Source of the DNA: Torymus aiolomorphi
Lineage: Eukaryota; Arthropoda; Insecta; Hymenoptera; Torymidae
Direction of reading: 5' to 3'
Length of the DNA: 64,000 nucleotides
Assembly: GCA_036365515.1 (NCBI GenBank)
Contig: CM070874.1
Location: 93,475,842-93,539,841 of the forward strand
Part shown: in pieces, positions 1 through 11,420 of the stretch
Layout of the letters: every line of letters begins with the position of its first letter
Numbering within the stretch: the first letter of the stretch is position 1
Translations under genes and position numbers: made by a program
Notes under the pieces: generated by a model
Database searches by the model: none
What the model saw: the letters and a program-made list of their open reading frames with translations, nothing else
What the model was told of the DNA's origin: nothing

Positions 1-1617
1 AGAAGGTCAAAGGCTACTACCCCTTCAAACAGATCATGTCCTAAGCACGGCGGTAGTCCTGGCAAGCAAACATGATAATTCGTCAGTTGATTAAAAACCG
101 AGTTGAATTTAACACCTTGATAATCTTTATTACTTTTGGTATAAAGCATTATTATGTGATTCTATTGTTCTTGGTTCATATACTTGGCATGAATCACTGT
201 TGGAATAAAATTCATTTCTGGTGACCAAACAATATCGACAAAAGTAATAGGATGTACTAAAGTTTTCCACATAACCGCCCAAACTGTGACTACCCAAATT
301 ATCACCTGTGATGAAAACTAGAGAACCTTTTATAAAGTTTCCATTGACTTGAATCCCCCTTTCTTCGAGGGTTTTTATATCCTCAACTATTTGTCCATAT
401 ACCTTTTCATGGTTAAAGTCAATTTCTTTACAAAGAGCGACTAGTTTAATCGTGTTAATATGGCTGCGCAAATGATCTGGTATATTTCCTATGCTCATAT
501 AAATGGCTAAAATTTTATGCTTTTTTTTTGCTGCGCCTATTGGGTTTACAACCTCAAATGAATCCTGATAAAGAATCACTTGCAATGCTTTTTTCTCATC
601 ACGAAAAAATTTGTTAGTATAAAAGACTTTTCCATCAGTGAAATCTGTTAACAGATCATCTTTCGGTGGCTGTGCAGTGAGATTAATTGCATTTTCCACT
701 GATTTATCATTAAAGAGTTTTTCTAAAGTTTTCAGTATAGGCACATATGCAAAACACGTTTTAGTTTTTTTATCTATGTCAATAAATTGAGGTTTAACAT
801 AATGAAACTGTTGTTTGTAAAATATTTTTCTTCTATAATCAGTAGACAATTCTTTATTACTTTGTATCCAGGGGTCATAATGAAAACATTCTTTTACGAT
901 TCTATCTGCGTTTTCTGATGTAATATTTTCTGAAATAAGGCGATCTTTTAATTGAGCTTCAATAATTCTCTGTCCTTCATTGTGGATGTTATTACTTTCT
1001 TCTAATATTAGCTGGATGGTACTTGCTGTAATTATATAAGAATAAATCTGATTCTAAATTAATATCGGGCTGGATTTCTTGCTGTTCATGTTCAACAGAT
1101 ATATTTAATTGGTCATTTATATCCAATGGCCCTTCATCAGTTACCTCATCAGGTATAACATTTTCAGTACTACAGCTTCTTGCATGATCCGATAGTAATT
1201 TTTGATGATTTTGTGTATTTTGAATAGATGGCTCGTAAATGAAGATAATAAAGTGTATTTTCTATGGCATCTTCGGAAAGGGCATGTAATTTCCTCTTGT
1301 TTCTTGGTTACATGAACCTTTAAGTGTTTTATAAGCACAGACAAATTGTCAAACTCCTTTCGACATATCTCAACTGTACATACATATTTTCCTTGTTCGT
1401 TTTCAGTATAATCATTGTGCACAGATTTTTGCTTTTTAGTCTGTAAACCGTGAGCTCGATGTAGATGAGTTTTTAAGTACATCTCATTTTGAAAATATTT
1501 TTTGCACCTATTAAAACCACAGTAGTAGTATTTATTAATGTTTGCGTGGTAAATACGGTGAGATATATGCTTCTTCAAACATTCGGAGTTAAAAACGCAG
1601 AAGTTGCAGTAGTACAT
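1..1617 (-). pseudogene. C2H2 zinc-finger / transposase-like gene, copy 1 (broken, runs off the window)
   Basis: Reading right to left, the first part (about 1617-1235) encodes C2H2 fingers: MYYCNFC...HISHRIYH, YYYCGFNRCKKYF...HLHRAH, YVCTVEICRKEF...HLKVH and ITCPFRRCHRKY...HLFKIH. A long domain follows, with the family blocks TDYRRKIFYKQQFHYVKP, IPDHLRSHINTIKLVALC, FITGDNLGSHSLGG and YYFCRYC, then CLGHDLFEGVV at the window edge. I know this arrangement from uncharacterised transposase-like proteins scattered through animal genomes; a link to CACTA/EnSpm-type transposases is my inference. The frame changes near 1200-1230, near 1030-1060 and near 133-140, where coding sense resumes in another frame, so it is a pseudogene unless unseen short introns explain the breaks. 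The likely start is the ATG at 1617; an AG at 1625-1624 just upstream could instead be a splice acceptor. The C-terminal half lies outside the window. It is homologous to the gene at 54.9-57.4 kb. Confidence 0.7.
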
Positions 1618-1632
1618 GTTGCCTGCAAACAA

Positions 1633-2825
1633 TATTTTTGTCCGGTTTTAAAATTACTTCAAAATTTTATTATTTATTATTTTATTATTATTATTTACTG
1701 CAATCAGTTACTTTTTGTTGAATAGTTTTAAAGAAATAATTTTTTTTAAATATCATTAGCAACATCGATTTCAAAATTTCATCGACACAAAACTCCGTGC
1801 CAAAGAAAGTTTTTCAGTAATATATCATGTGCACAAAAATTTGGTTTTATTATATCAAATAAAATCATATGGAATAATTGATTTCATTATCCCAATTACT
1901 TTAAAACTCTTATAAAGATTTACATTTATAGCACGCACAATAAAATAATGTAAAATAATCAATAGGTGAATCCTAGTCTGTATTTATGAGCGAAACCATC
2001 TCAAATCGAAAGCTTGGCTACGGTCATTGTAACTGATTCAACTGAAACTAATAAACAAATATCACTTCAAAGCTTAATGATTAAAAACTTATAGTATAGC
2101 TCATTTCGTAACTAGTTACGAGAAGGATTATCTCAATACGGGTGAAAATCACGCTAATCGAGATAATCTGAGACCACGTATTTCCGATAATATTTTTTGA
2201 AACTCCGTGTGAGAAGTGAAACCACAGGGACTTTAAAAAAAATAGTATATACAACTCGTGTGTGGCAGGTGATGGTCAACAAGTCGTCGTTTGTTGCCCA
2301 AGTGAAGCAAGGGCGACAAGACACACTCAGTTCAAATCCCTTGCTTTACGCACTTATTATATAATATATTATTTGAAAACGACGCTCGTAAAAGCAGACT
2401 TTTTTACCACTTTTTTGCGCACAAAGGGAGGATATGCTCCTAGCATTTTGCTCAAGTAGCCCTGATTACTTCCCTATCGTCTATTTTTAACATATATATA
2501 TTTCTTTAAAAAATGATACTAAAATGAAGCCAGTTTTGTTATATTTACATTCGAAAATTTCAAATTATTTTTTACTAAATATAAATTTTAAAACATATTT
2601 GTCATCAATTATAACCTACAATTTTAAAAATTAACTAAATTAATCTTTTTTAAATGTAAAGCGTAAAATAAAAAATTTAACCAAATAGATTTGATATGGC
2701 AGAAATTGTTAAAGTATCTATGTACTCAGAGAATAAAAAGGAAAACTTATAGTACACTTGAAAACCCTTACATTACTTACATTATATTTACACCAAAAAC
2801 ACACGGAGGTGTCGTCTTTTTCCTT
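1633..2825. other. AT-rich non-coding stretch
   Basis: No exon, RNA gene or repeat unit could be supported. Short open frames here (for example 2262-2459 +) have no recognisable domain and an AT-rich composition expected by chance. Confidence 0.5.
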
Positions 2826-2829
2826 TAGT

Positions 2830-4260
2830 TGGTACTAAAAAATTGTCAATGAAACCTGGTCAGCTCTCCTATATATAAAAATTTGTGCGAGTTGCGTACT
2901 TCCTGTTCGGTTTCTGATCCTGTACCGTTTTTCTATACTAAAAAATTGACAATAAAACCAGGTCACTTCTCCTATGTGTATTTTAAAAATTTGTGCGAGT
3001 GCTGATATGGATTCTGAAATACAAAAAATATAAGCCAATTTTAAAAGTTATGATTGCTAAAAAAAATTTCAAATAAAATTTCGAAGTTATTCTTGCATTA
3101 AATGCTAAAGCATAGACTACTGCTCAAAAAGTCACACCGTGAAAAAGGTCACTTGAAAAAAAAATCAAAATCAGAGAATATAGAATATATTATCATTCAG
3201 TAATGATAACATATTCCATATTCTCTCGCAAAATTTCATTACAACCATCGTATAAGCTTATCATTTGTGTAAATTATTAAAACAAATAAATAAATTTATC
3301 TGAACTTTAATTTAGTAATAATTGCATGAAAGACATTTCTAATCTTACCTTCAATTTTATCCGCTTACTTGGTTTTATTAAATGAGGGTGATCGTTATGC
3401 AATGTTGTGAACGCAGAAATTTTCTTGAAGCATTCAGTATGAAAAATCCAGTCTATACTAAGAAATTGACAATAAAACCAGATCAGCTCTTCTATGTATA
3501 TTTCAAAAATTGGTCCGAGTGCCGATATAATGAATTCTGAAATACAAAAAATTTTCAATGAATTATAACCTATTATATTTTTCTAATTGCTACTGCATTT
3601 TTATTGTTTTCTTAATCCGATAAATAAGCAAATTTTAAAAGTTATGATTGCTAAACATTTTTAAATAAAATTGCAAAGTTATGATTGCATTAACCGCCAA
3701 AGCATTGACTACTGCTAAAAAGTCACACCATGAAAGGACACTTGAAAAAAAAAAAATAAAATTAGAGAATACAGAAAATATTATCATTCAGTCATGATAA
3801 TATATTCCATATGCCCTGCCAAAATTTTATTACAACCATCGTATAAGCTTAGCCTTGCATTAAAATGTGTAAATTATTAAAACAAAAAGATAAATTTATT
3901 TGATTACGTACAATACTTATATTTACTTCAGAAGACAACTTTAATTTAGTAATAATTACATGAAAGAAATTTCTAATCTTAGCTTCAATTTTATCCGCTT
4001 ACTTCGTTTTATTAAATGAGTGTGATCGTTATGCAATGTTGTGAACACAGAAATTTTCTTGAAGCATTTAGTATGAAAAATCCAGTCTCTATACCAAAAG
4101 TGACAATAAAACAAGGTCAGTTCTCCTATGCGTATTTCAAAAATTTGTCCGGGTGCTGATATGAATTCTGAAATACAATAATTTTCAATCAATTATAACC
4201 TATTATATTTCTCTAATTGCTATTACATTTCTATTGTTTTCTTAATCCGCCAAATAAACA
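2830..4260. repeat. Irregular tandem repeat, units about 0.5-0.63 kb
   Basis: The segment with TTGACAATAAAACCAG and then TTTGTGCGAGTGCTGATATG recurs near 2941, 3461 and 4100, with a shorter copy near 2840. The neighbouring block AATTTTAAAAGTTATGATTG recurs near 3035 and 3631, followed both times by AAAGTCACACC. The three short - strand open frames here translate to near-identical peptides (CISE..., FYCQF..., HNDH...). That is repetition of the DNA, not evidence of a gene family. This is probably a local satellite or a tandemly duplicated dispersed repeat. Confidence 0.75.
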
Positions 4261-4469
4261 CAAAATTTATAATTTTTTAAATGAAAATAACAACTATGAT
4301 AATATGAATTGATAATAGATAAGATAATCAACAGAATTTATCTAAGTGCGAAAACTTTTACATCTATTTCAAGTATACTAAGTCTAATTTTTGCATAAAA
4401 TATAGTGTAAAAATGACGTAAAATTATTCAAACTAAAAAATCCCTTTTTATTTGATGCATAAAACTTGA

Positions 4470-4514
<45 letters not shown>

Positions 4515-4520
4515 TATATA
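4470..4520. repeat. TTA then TA microsatellite
   Basis: A run of TTA/ATT trinucleotides passes directly into TA dinucleotides. Confidence 0.95.
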
Positions 4521-4789
4521 ATGAATAGTAACAATTACTTACGGTATATTTATGGCATTATACGGCTTTGTCAATTTTCATGTCTTACTTGGAATTTCGC
4601 TGTTCTCATAACCTCCTTAAAAAGTGACTTGCAATCCTTGTATATAGGAGTGAGGAGAAAGAATCACCTTGTAGCGTATATATGAACTGTCCTGCAGTTC
4701 TGATCTCGTTACTCAATAAAAGGTGAAAGAATAAATTTACATTTACGCTAACTTGACGAAATGCGTTCAAGACTTCCCCTCGATGCGCA

Positions 4790-5440
4790 CACGAAATAAG
4801 TATATAGGATACACAGGATGAACAGGTCTCAGCACGAAACGCGAGCGCCGCGCCCGGCACCGATCGACTATTCAGGTACACGCGTTCTTCAGCAATTACG
4901 ACTTCAGGAAATGTACCTCCAAAGATTAATCGACTGATACAGATACTCGGACAAATTTTATGGCAGGCGCGATGATGTAACTCTCTCAATGCGCACTCAG
5001 AACATACTTACGCGTGTGGGAACGTGGCTTGCCGCGAAATAATGGCGGGAGAGGAAGCCGGTGAGTATATATCGGATGAAAAAAGTGGCGGATGTCCCTC
5101 TAGTCACGTGATTTCCAGACAACACCGTGGTGACATGACGTCGTAGGTAGGTATTGCGCGTAGCGCAGTTTGACGGTTGACTAGAGATGAAAAGAGAGAT
5201 TCCAGCGCCCCGGAAAAAAGTAAGGCAAGCTATCGCGCATGCGCCATCCATGGCGCGCTGGTGTCTCTCGCGACCGAACCATCGTACCGCGTACGTGCGT
5301 ACGAAGCGGGGCGGGGGAAGCGGGAGCTGCGGGAGAAGACGGCTTGGCGACTTGGCGCCTCGACGGCAATGTTTACTTCTCCCAATAATGGCGGAGCTGC
5401 CTGACAAAATTGCTGCTCGGTCGAACTTCTTTATTAGGTA
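4790..5440. promoter_or_regulatory. CpG-rich promoter-like block
   Basis: This block is strongly GC- and CpG-rich inside AT-rich surroundings. It holds a perfect NRF1/Ewg-type palindrome GCGCATGCGC (5235-5244), an E-box TCACGTGA (5104-5111), a CRE-like TGACGTCG near 5137 and two AATGGCGG motifs (near 5041 and 5387) resembling YY1/Pho sites. These are typical of divergent housekeeping promoters. No coding exon could be assigned on either side, so the transcript is unknown. Open frames across the block on both strands look like by-products of high GC. Confidence 0.4.
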
Positions 5441-5449
5441 CACGCATAA

Positions 5450-6560
5450 ATGAACGAAATGTAAAAATGAAAACTAGAGAACTAAAATTCTAAAAATGAT
5501 GGCCAGAAGTAGTGGCTCATTTAAAGACTCGATGTGATTGGTTATTTGAAAAAAGCGCGAATATTTGAATATTTTAGATTAAGAATGTGCTAGTTTGAAT
5601 TTTGAAACTCAAATATTTGTAGAACTACTAAATAATTAAAATAAAATAAAAACATTTGATTTTTTAGCTTAAAACATGTATCTCATTATCATTGAAACTA
5701 ATTAAAACTAAATCATAGGGAAAAACAGTGTACATAAGTGCAAAAACAAAATAGTACGTATGAAGCGCGTTTGAATTTTGCTAGTTGCTGTAAAATATTG
5801 ATATCGTACCGGTAGCCGCCGCGACTAACGCTTGCAAATACTTTTGTTCTAATATTTTGTAACCAAGTTTAATTCCCGCTCACAACTTTTTTTTCTATAA
5901 TTCATATATAAAAGTTTTTTCATTATTATTATATTATACCACACATTTTTTTACTTCAATTTTTGGACTCTAGTAGAATTCAAATTTTACTTGTAATTGA
6001 GATATTTTTTCTAAAAAACATTGCAAGTAAAATTTTCGTTTTTCAAAATTATTTTATTGAATGTGCTTGAAGTACTATTATATTTTGGATAAAATTTATT
6101 TAGTTAAGAATATATAATATTAATATTAATAATAATATAATAGCTTTTTGGAATTCACCAAAATAAACTAAAATTCATTAATTAATTCATTGGTTTTATA
6201 TTCTGAATAAATTAATTCGCCAAGAGTACATTAATTAAAAATATGGTAATAATTATTTTATGCAAAAGAATCCATATTTAGTTTATATGTATAAAATGTA
6301 ATCAGTCAATTATAGTTGACCACGCAAGCTCAGTTTTCGAAATACGTATTCTCATTCTCTAATCCCTAAAGCATACGCTATTTGTTAGAAAAATCAGTTT
6401 CTATTAATATTATAGATTAAATAGTAATCAACAAATATTTCGACAGCAAGAGCAAAATTCCAAGTATCTTACGTTGCAATAGAATTTCAAAAACATTTTT
6501 GTAATTTTGTAATTTAGTAAACATTTTACTAAATGTTTCGAAGCGAAAGTAATGACTTTT
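5450..6560. other. AT-rich non-coding stretch
   Basis: No gene or clear repeat seen. Confidence 0.5.
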
Positions 6561-7335
6561 AATGTAAGGGAAAGTCAATAAAACGTCATGAGTAATCGAC
6601 TTTGTAACTAAACTGTAATGCAATATGTACTATTACTGCACGTTTCGGAGTGAAAATCATGAATTTTAAGGTAAAAGTAAGCTAAGCTTAATGAAACGTA
6701 TATTACTTTTACTGCAAGTTTTGGAGCGAATGTCATGAATTTTAATGTAAAAGTAAGGGAAATTCAATGAAATGTGCCTTGTTTTTACTTCAAATTACAA
6801 TATAAAAATCACGGAGTTTGCAACTAAAATTTAATGCAATATTCATTAATTTTACTGCAAGTTTCGAAGCGAAACTTATGAATTTTAATGTAATAGTAAG
6901 GTAAATTCAATGAAACGTGGATTACTTTTAGTTAAAATTACAACATGAAAATCAAGGACTTGTATCCAAAATTTAATCCGATCTGCATTACTTTTACTGC
7001 AACTTTTCGAGCGAATGTCATGAATTTTAATGTAATAGTAATGTATATTTTATGAATCATGCATTACTTTTGCGTGAAATTACAGAATCAAGATGATAGA
7101 TTTTGCAACATAAATTTAATGCAATGTTCATTACTTTTACTGCCAGTTTCGGAGCGAAGTCACAACATTTAATGTAAAAGTAATCTATATTTCATGAAAT
7201 ATGCATTACTTCTACGTGAAATTATGGAGTGAAAGTGATGGAATTTAATGCACAAGTAATGTCAATTTAATACAATGAACATTACTTTTACTTCAAAGTT
7301 TTGCGGTATGTCATGGAATTTAATGTATAAATACT
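6560..7335. repeat. Tandem repeat, about 143-bp period with 72-bp half-units
   Basis: The phrase ATTACTTTTACTGCAAGTTT followed by CGGAGCGAA recurs with its ACTGC at 6711, 6854, 6996 and 7139, a spacing of 142-143. Weaker copies lie at 6635 (half spacing) and near 7290. Each unit also carries a variant half with a GTGAAATTAC-like core. AATTTAATG and GAATTTTAATGTAA are repeated throughout. Copies differ by many substitutions, so the array is old. Confidence 0.8.
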
Positions 7336-8230
7336 GTAATGTTAATGCACATATTTATTTATTTAAGGTACATGTATATTACTTTTCGTGCATATGACTT
7401 GGAAATTTTTGTGCATTTTTCACAACTTGACTTTCAGTTTTTTTAAATGAACTTTGATGTACGCTTACATTACTTTTGAGTCATAACTGTACAAATTTTA
7501 ATATATATGCATTAAATTTAATGCAAAAACAATGCTTTTGTACATTGATGTTCTATTTTGTTACAAGTACATTAAATTTAACGTGCTCATGTAAATTAAA
7601 AGTGCATTAATTTTAATGACATTTTTTACAGTGTAGGTCTTGTAACGTCTACGCCTGTTAGCCCGGGGCAAGCGTAGCCGCTTAAGGCTCGTGTTGTTCT
7701 TCAGGTCAAAGCATTGTTTTAGCTAAAAAGACATTTATAGAAACCATAAAGATTATATTATATTATATTTATGGGCAAATTCAAATTTCTAGAGGACAAT
7801 TCTCGACGGATGATTGTTATAAAAATGCTACTGTTAGTCTCGCTTAAGATGTTTTTTATAACGAACATAAATATGAGGCTCTTTGCAGTTGACGCAAAAA
7901 TAGTTGGCGGAACCAATATTTGTACGTTAATTTAACTATTTTTTGGTTGTGTGTTTAGTAACATCTGGTTCGTTAGAATCTTTTTCTCCGTGTATTTTTC
8001 ACATTTTTTAGCTTCCCCATAAAGTGGTGTTGAGAAAATGTGTGTGGCAGAATTAAGCGTATGGCCGAATTACCACGCGTTACATTAGTTGTGAAGAAAA
8101 AGAAGTACTTATTTGTAAAGAATTGTGTAAATCAATTGACTTCTACCTCCGGCTCCAAAATGAGATTTTTGAATTATTAACTGCGAGCACAGATATAATC
8201 TATTCGGGGCCGTAACAGTTAGCCGATTTT
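7336..8230. other. AT-rich non-coding stretch with degenerate repeat tail
   Basis: The first 300 bases continue the theme of the preceding array (repeated ATTAAATTTAATG). A short GC-rich patch at 7640-7700 has no recognised motif. No gene seen. Confidence 0.4.
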
Positions 8231-8234
8231 TACT

Positions 8235-8555
8235 ATTCAAAGAGAAAGCTTTGTAACGGTGAAATTTCAGGAGTCCGAAATTTCGATGATTTTCGATTTT
8301 TTTGAGCTCTCTTAGTCAAAATGTGTATTTTTAAGAAAGTGCATGTGCGTGTGTGTGCGTGTGGATGTGTGCGTGTGTGCGTGCGCACGTGCGCGGGGGC
8401 GACAATTTTTGGACCATTCCACCGATTTCCGTCGGACAAAGCTTATTCTCATTGTTTCACAGGATATTTTAATGTATTATTTTTCGATTTTATTGATTTT
8501 CTTTTGTTTTAGAACCAAAAACCCATTTTGAATTTTTCGTTTTTTTTTTTATTTT
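8235..8555 (+). repeat. Hairpin-headed repeat, subfamily 2, copy 1 (damaged hairpin)
   Basis: It begins with AAAGAGAAAGCTTTGTAACG, the 3' half of the head hairpin seen intact in the next copy. A TG/CG-rich microsatellite (about 8340-8400) starts roughly 90 bp downstream. The order hairpin, about 100 bp, TG array is the same as in the copies near 15.1, 19.9, 29.4 and 30.1 kb. Confidence 0.55.
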
Positions 8556-9050
8556 GCTTTCTCAAAGAGAAAGCTTTGTAACGGTGAACATTTTCAAATC
8601 AAAGATTTTGAGGAATTTTGATGTTTTGAGGTTCCTGAGTCAGAATAATAGGTTTTAAGAAAATGTATGTATGTATGTATTTATGTATCGTATGTATGTA
8701 TGTGTGTGTGTATGCATGTATCCAAATTTTGTCTACAACATAACTCTTGAACGGTTGGAGATAATGAGCTGAAATTTTGCATGGCTCTTAGGTATGTCCT
8801 AACTTAAAAATGGTTAAATTTTCGAGCCAAATGAATGCTATTAAAGTCTTATTTGGATAAAACAATAATTTTGCAAAATTTTGTTTTTTTCAAAAATAAT
8901 TATTTTCTTTAATTTGTTCTAAAGATATGCATATATGGGACCTCATAGGACCACCCCTTGCTAGAGCATGCATCTCTAGACTTCCCTTGTCCTCCCAAGA
9001 TGATGTTATAGAACGTAATGTTATAGAATTTTTTTTTCAATAGGATGTAA
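8550..9050 (+). repeat. Hairpin-headed repeat, subfamily 2, copy 2
   Basis: A perfect 8-bp stem hairpin GCTTTCTCAAAGAGAAAGC lies at 8556-8574, followed by TTTGTAACGGTGAA and, about 90 bp later, a TATG/TG array (8664-8715). Compared with the 15.1-kb copy, one C:G pair of the stem is replaced by T:A. The 3' limit is uncertain. Confidence 0.55.
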
Positions 9051-10750
9051 TCGTAAAATATTTGAAAAATAAAAAGGAGACGTTATAGAATATAATTAGA
9101 AATAATTTTCGCCCACGCGTATGTAAAAGGCGTATGTAATTCTATAGTTTTGTAGAAGTACTATGGTGCAATTTTACATCCGAAGTACAAAAAGTTTTAT
9201 TTCGGTACTTGCCTACAATAAATTGATTTCAGTACTTTCTTGTGTTTAATTTGTATATAGAAGGATGAACCAATTTGAATAAAATTCTGAGAACAGTCAT
9301 ACAGTGATGGTTTCGGGGAGTTGTTTGCATTACTTGACTATTAAAAATTGATTTGACAACTTTCATGTGTTTGATTTACAGTGAACAATGTGAATGTAGT
9401 TACATATAATTTGTTGAGCATACCCTAACTCAAAGATGTAAAAGACTGTTTTCCTAGTATTTATTTGATTTCTTTTAAAAAATTATAATATATATTATTT
9501 TATAGATTTAATAAAATAATTATATATGATTTTATAGATTACACAGAAAAACTCAGATACTTGCCTTATTTTATACTTTCGTAGAAAGTTTTATAACAAT
9601 ACAATTTATTTTACTGATTGTTTTAAAAAAATATTTAAGTTCTCATTAAAGTCTTGTATAGATTAAACTTTTGACGTCTCCCACCCTGGGAAAATCATAT
9701 AATACACGAGAATAACTGAGCACTTTTATTTGTTGAAATTTTCACAATATAACACATCCGTTTTGCTTTTTTCATTTGACATAATCTTTTAATTGGTGCT
9801 TGAGTAAATATGTACAACAGTAAAGCACTGATATCGACTAAGCTTCTTGCAGATGACAAATGCCTTTCCATTAATAATATAACCACCAGGGTCATGAGGA
9901 CAATCGCTCAATTTGCAAATTTATAATTAGATTTTTCAGTAGAACCTAATTAGAACTTCTTATATATAATAATACTGACATTCACCATAAAGTAGAACGA
10001 GGCTCTAATTCTAAGGGGGCAACTACCACAATATTTCTGCCTCTGCTACTGGAGGACTGGAGGTTGTGTGCTTTGATAGACTTGAATACTTGAATATCAT
10101 AATAATCTTTTGGTGACCATGATACATAGTGATTCGAGAACACCGTCCAACAAGAAAAATTTATAAAGAATGTACGTGTATGCATTAATGACATATAATT
10201 ATCTGAAAACAAAGAGAAACCTAGGTCTGAAGGAATTAATATAATTAAATAAATAATATTATTACACTTTTAGTACATATGTAAAAATATTGAGTATATG
10301 ATACACTTTTAAAGTCTGAGAAAATCTTACATCTCACTATTTCCAGATTTTAATAAGTTGATATCCTGCTTACTTCAGATGTCGTCATAAATGCTTCACA
10401 AATTCTTTTTTATAATGATTTTTACTTCCAGAAACATTTTGAAACAAAAAACTTGTAATAGTAATAGAACTTGTAATGTATTTGTTTAAAAATATAATTC
10501 TTTCAATTCTCTTCTATGATGTAGTATAATGGTAAAAAAAAAATAATTCTTGCGTTCTAATACTCTGTAATAAAAAAAGATTTCACAAAGTAACAAGAAC
10601 TTTTATATATTTTATATTAATACGATTAATTATTTTCTAATAAAAGTTTGCTACTTATCTGAATATATTTATTATATATTATGTTTTATATGTGTATATT
10701 ATTTCACATACAAATAGAGAGGTTATATGTTATACATATAAATACTTATT
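9051..10750. other. AT-rich non-coding stretch
   Basis: Two short - strand frames (9695-9895, 9982-10212) were inspected. They have no recognisable domain, and their first codons rest on non-ATG starts or splice-like AGs. Nothing is called. Confidence 0.45.
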
Positions 10751-10765
10751 TTGTATAATAACATA

Positions 10766-11420
10766 TTACTTCATTTACGGTAGATGTTTTGCCAGTACCA
10801 GAAACTTCACTTATAAAGCAGCTTTAATAGATAGAACTTGAAAGAACTTGAATAGATAGAACGTGCAGCTTTAATAGATGGAACTTTACTAGCGCTACTG
10901 TCACTCTCACTTATATTCTCACTCTCACTTGTACTTTCATCCTCTTCTTCCACATCACCATTATATTCATCACTTTCATTAACTTATTTATACATAGAAT
11001 CATCAGCATGTTCATTATACTTAATTCGTTTCATATATGTTCTTTAGATTATGTCTTTCATAATTTTTGAGGTGTACCAAATGATTGGTCTTTTAAATTT
11101 TTTTGCAGATCCTTTCCCGGTGTTGTAAATGTACTAGGTGTTCTAATCAAAGTTTTTGATCCAAGACGAGCAGGAGAAATTTTTTATTTGTATTTGGCAC
11201 ATTTCATTTTCATCTACTTCATTTGCATCACCTTTCTGGTTCTTATTTCAATAGTATTCTTATTACTATTTTTAGCTTTTAGAGACATAATTTTTGAGGT
11301 GTACCACATAATTGGTATTTGAAATTTTTTTGCAGATCCTTTTTCGGTGTTGTAGATTTACCAGGTGTTCTAATCAAAGTTTTTATTTTAAATCCAAGAC
11401 GAGCAGGAGAAATATTTAGG
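10766..11420 (-). pseudogene. ORC1-like (origin recognition complex subunit 1) fragment, decayed
   Basis: Reading leftwards, the strand first encodes Ser/Thr-Pro-rich linker peptides (SPARLGFKIKTLIRTPGK, TTPKKDLQKNFK) at about 11415-11290. A near-duplicate of them follows at about 11190-11085 (LIRTPSTFTTPGKDLQK). Next is an acidic stretch (VNESDEYNGDVEEEDESTSE) near 10985-10900. A Walker A loop, CFISEVSGTGKTSTVNEVI, follows at about 10822-10766. ORC1 proteins have this order: basic/TP linker, acidic region, then an AAA+ loop of the type YISGVPGTGKTATVxEVI. Stops and frame changes separate the pieces, and the rest of the AAA+ and winged-helix domains is absent, so it is a relic. CDC6, a close AAA+ relative, is the alternative. 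Confidence 0.42.
11085..11415. repeat. Direct duplication of about 90 bp, 226 bp apart
   Basis: The segment TTTTTTTGCAGATCCTTT through CAAGACGAGCAGGAGAAAT occurs near 11097-11188 and again near 11326-11413 with small differences. It lies within the ORC1-like fragment, so the duplication occurred inside that sequence. Confidence 0.7.

Noticed and set aside
2835..4192. Three similar - strand peptides as a gene family
   Set aside because: They follow the tandem DNA repeat, have no start context or domain, and vary at stops between units.
4606..5443. Open frames on both strands over the CpG-rich block
   Set aside because: No domain, several overlapping frames, composition-driven.
9695..10212. 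Two - strand frames considered as exons
   Set aside because: No recognisable domain and no consistent splice pairing.
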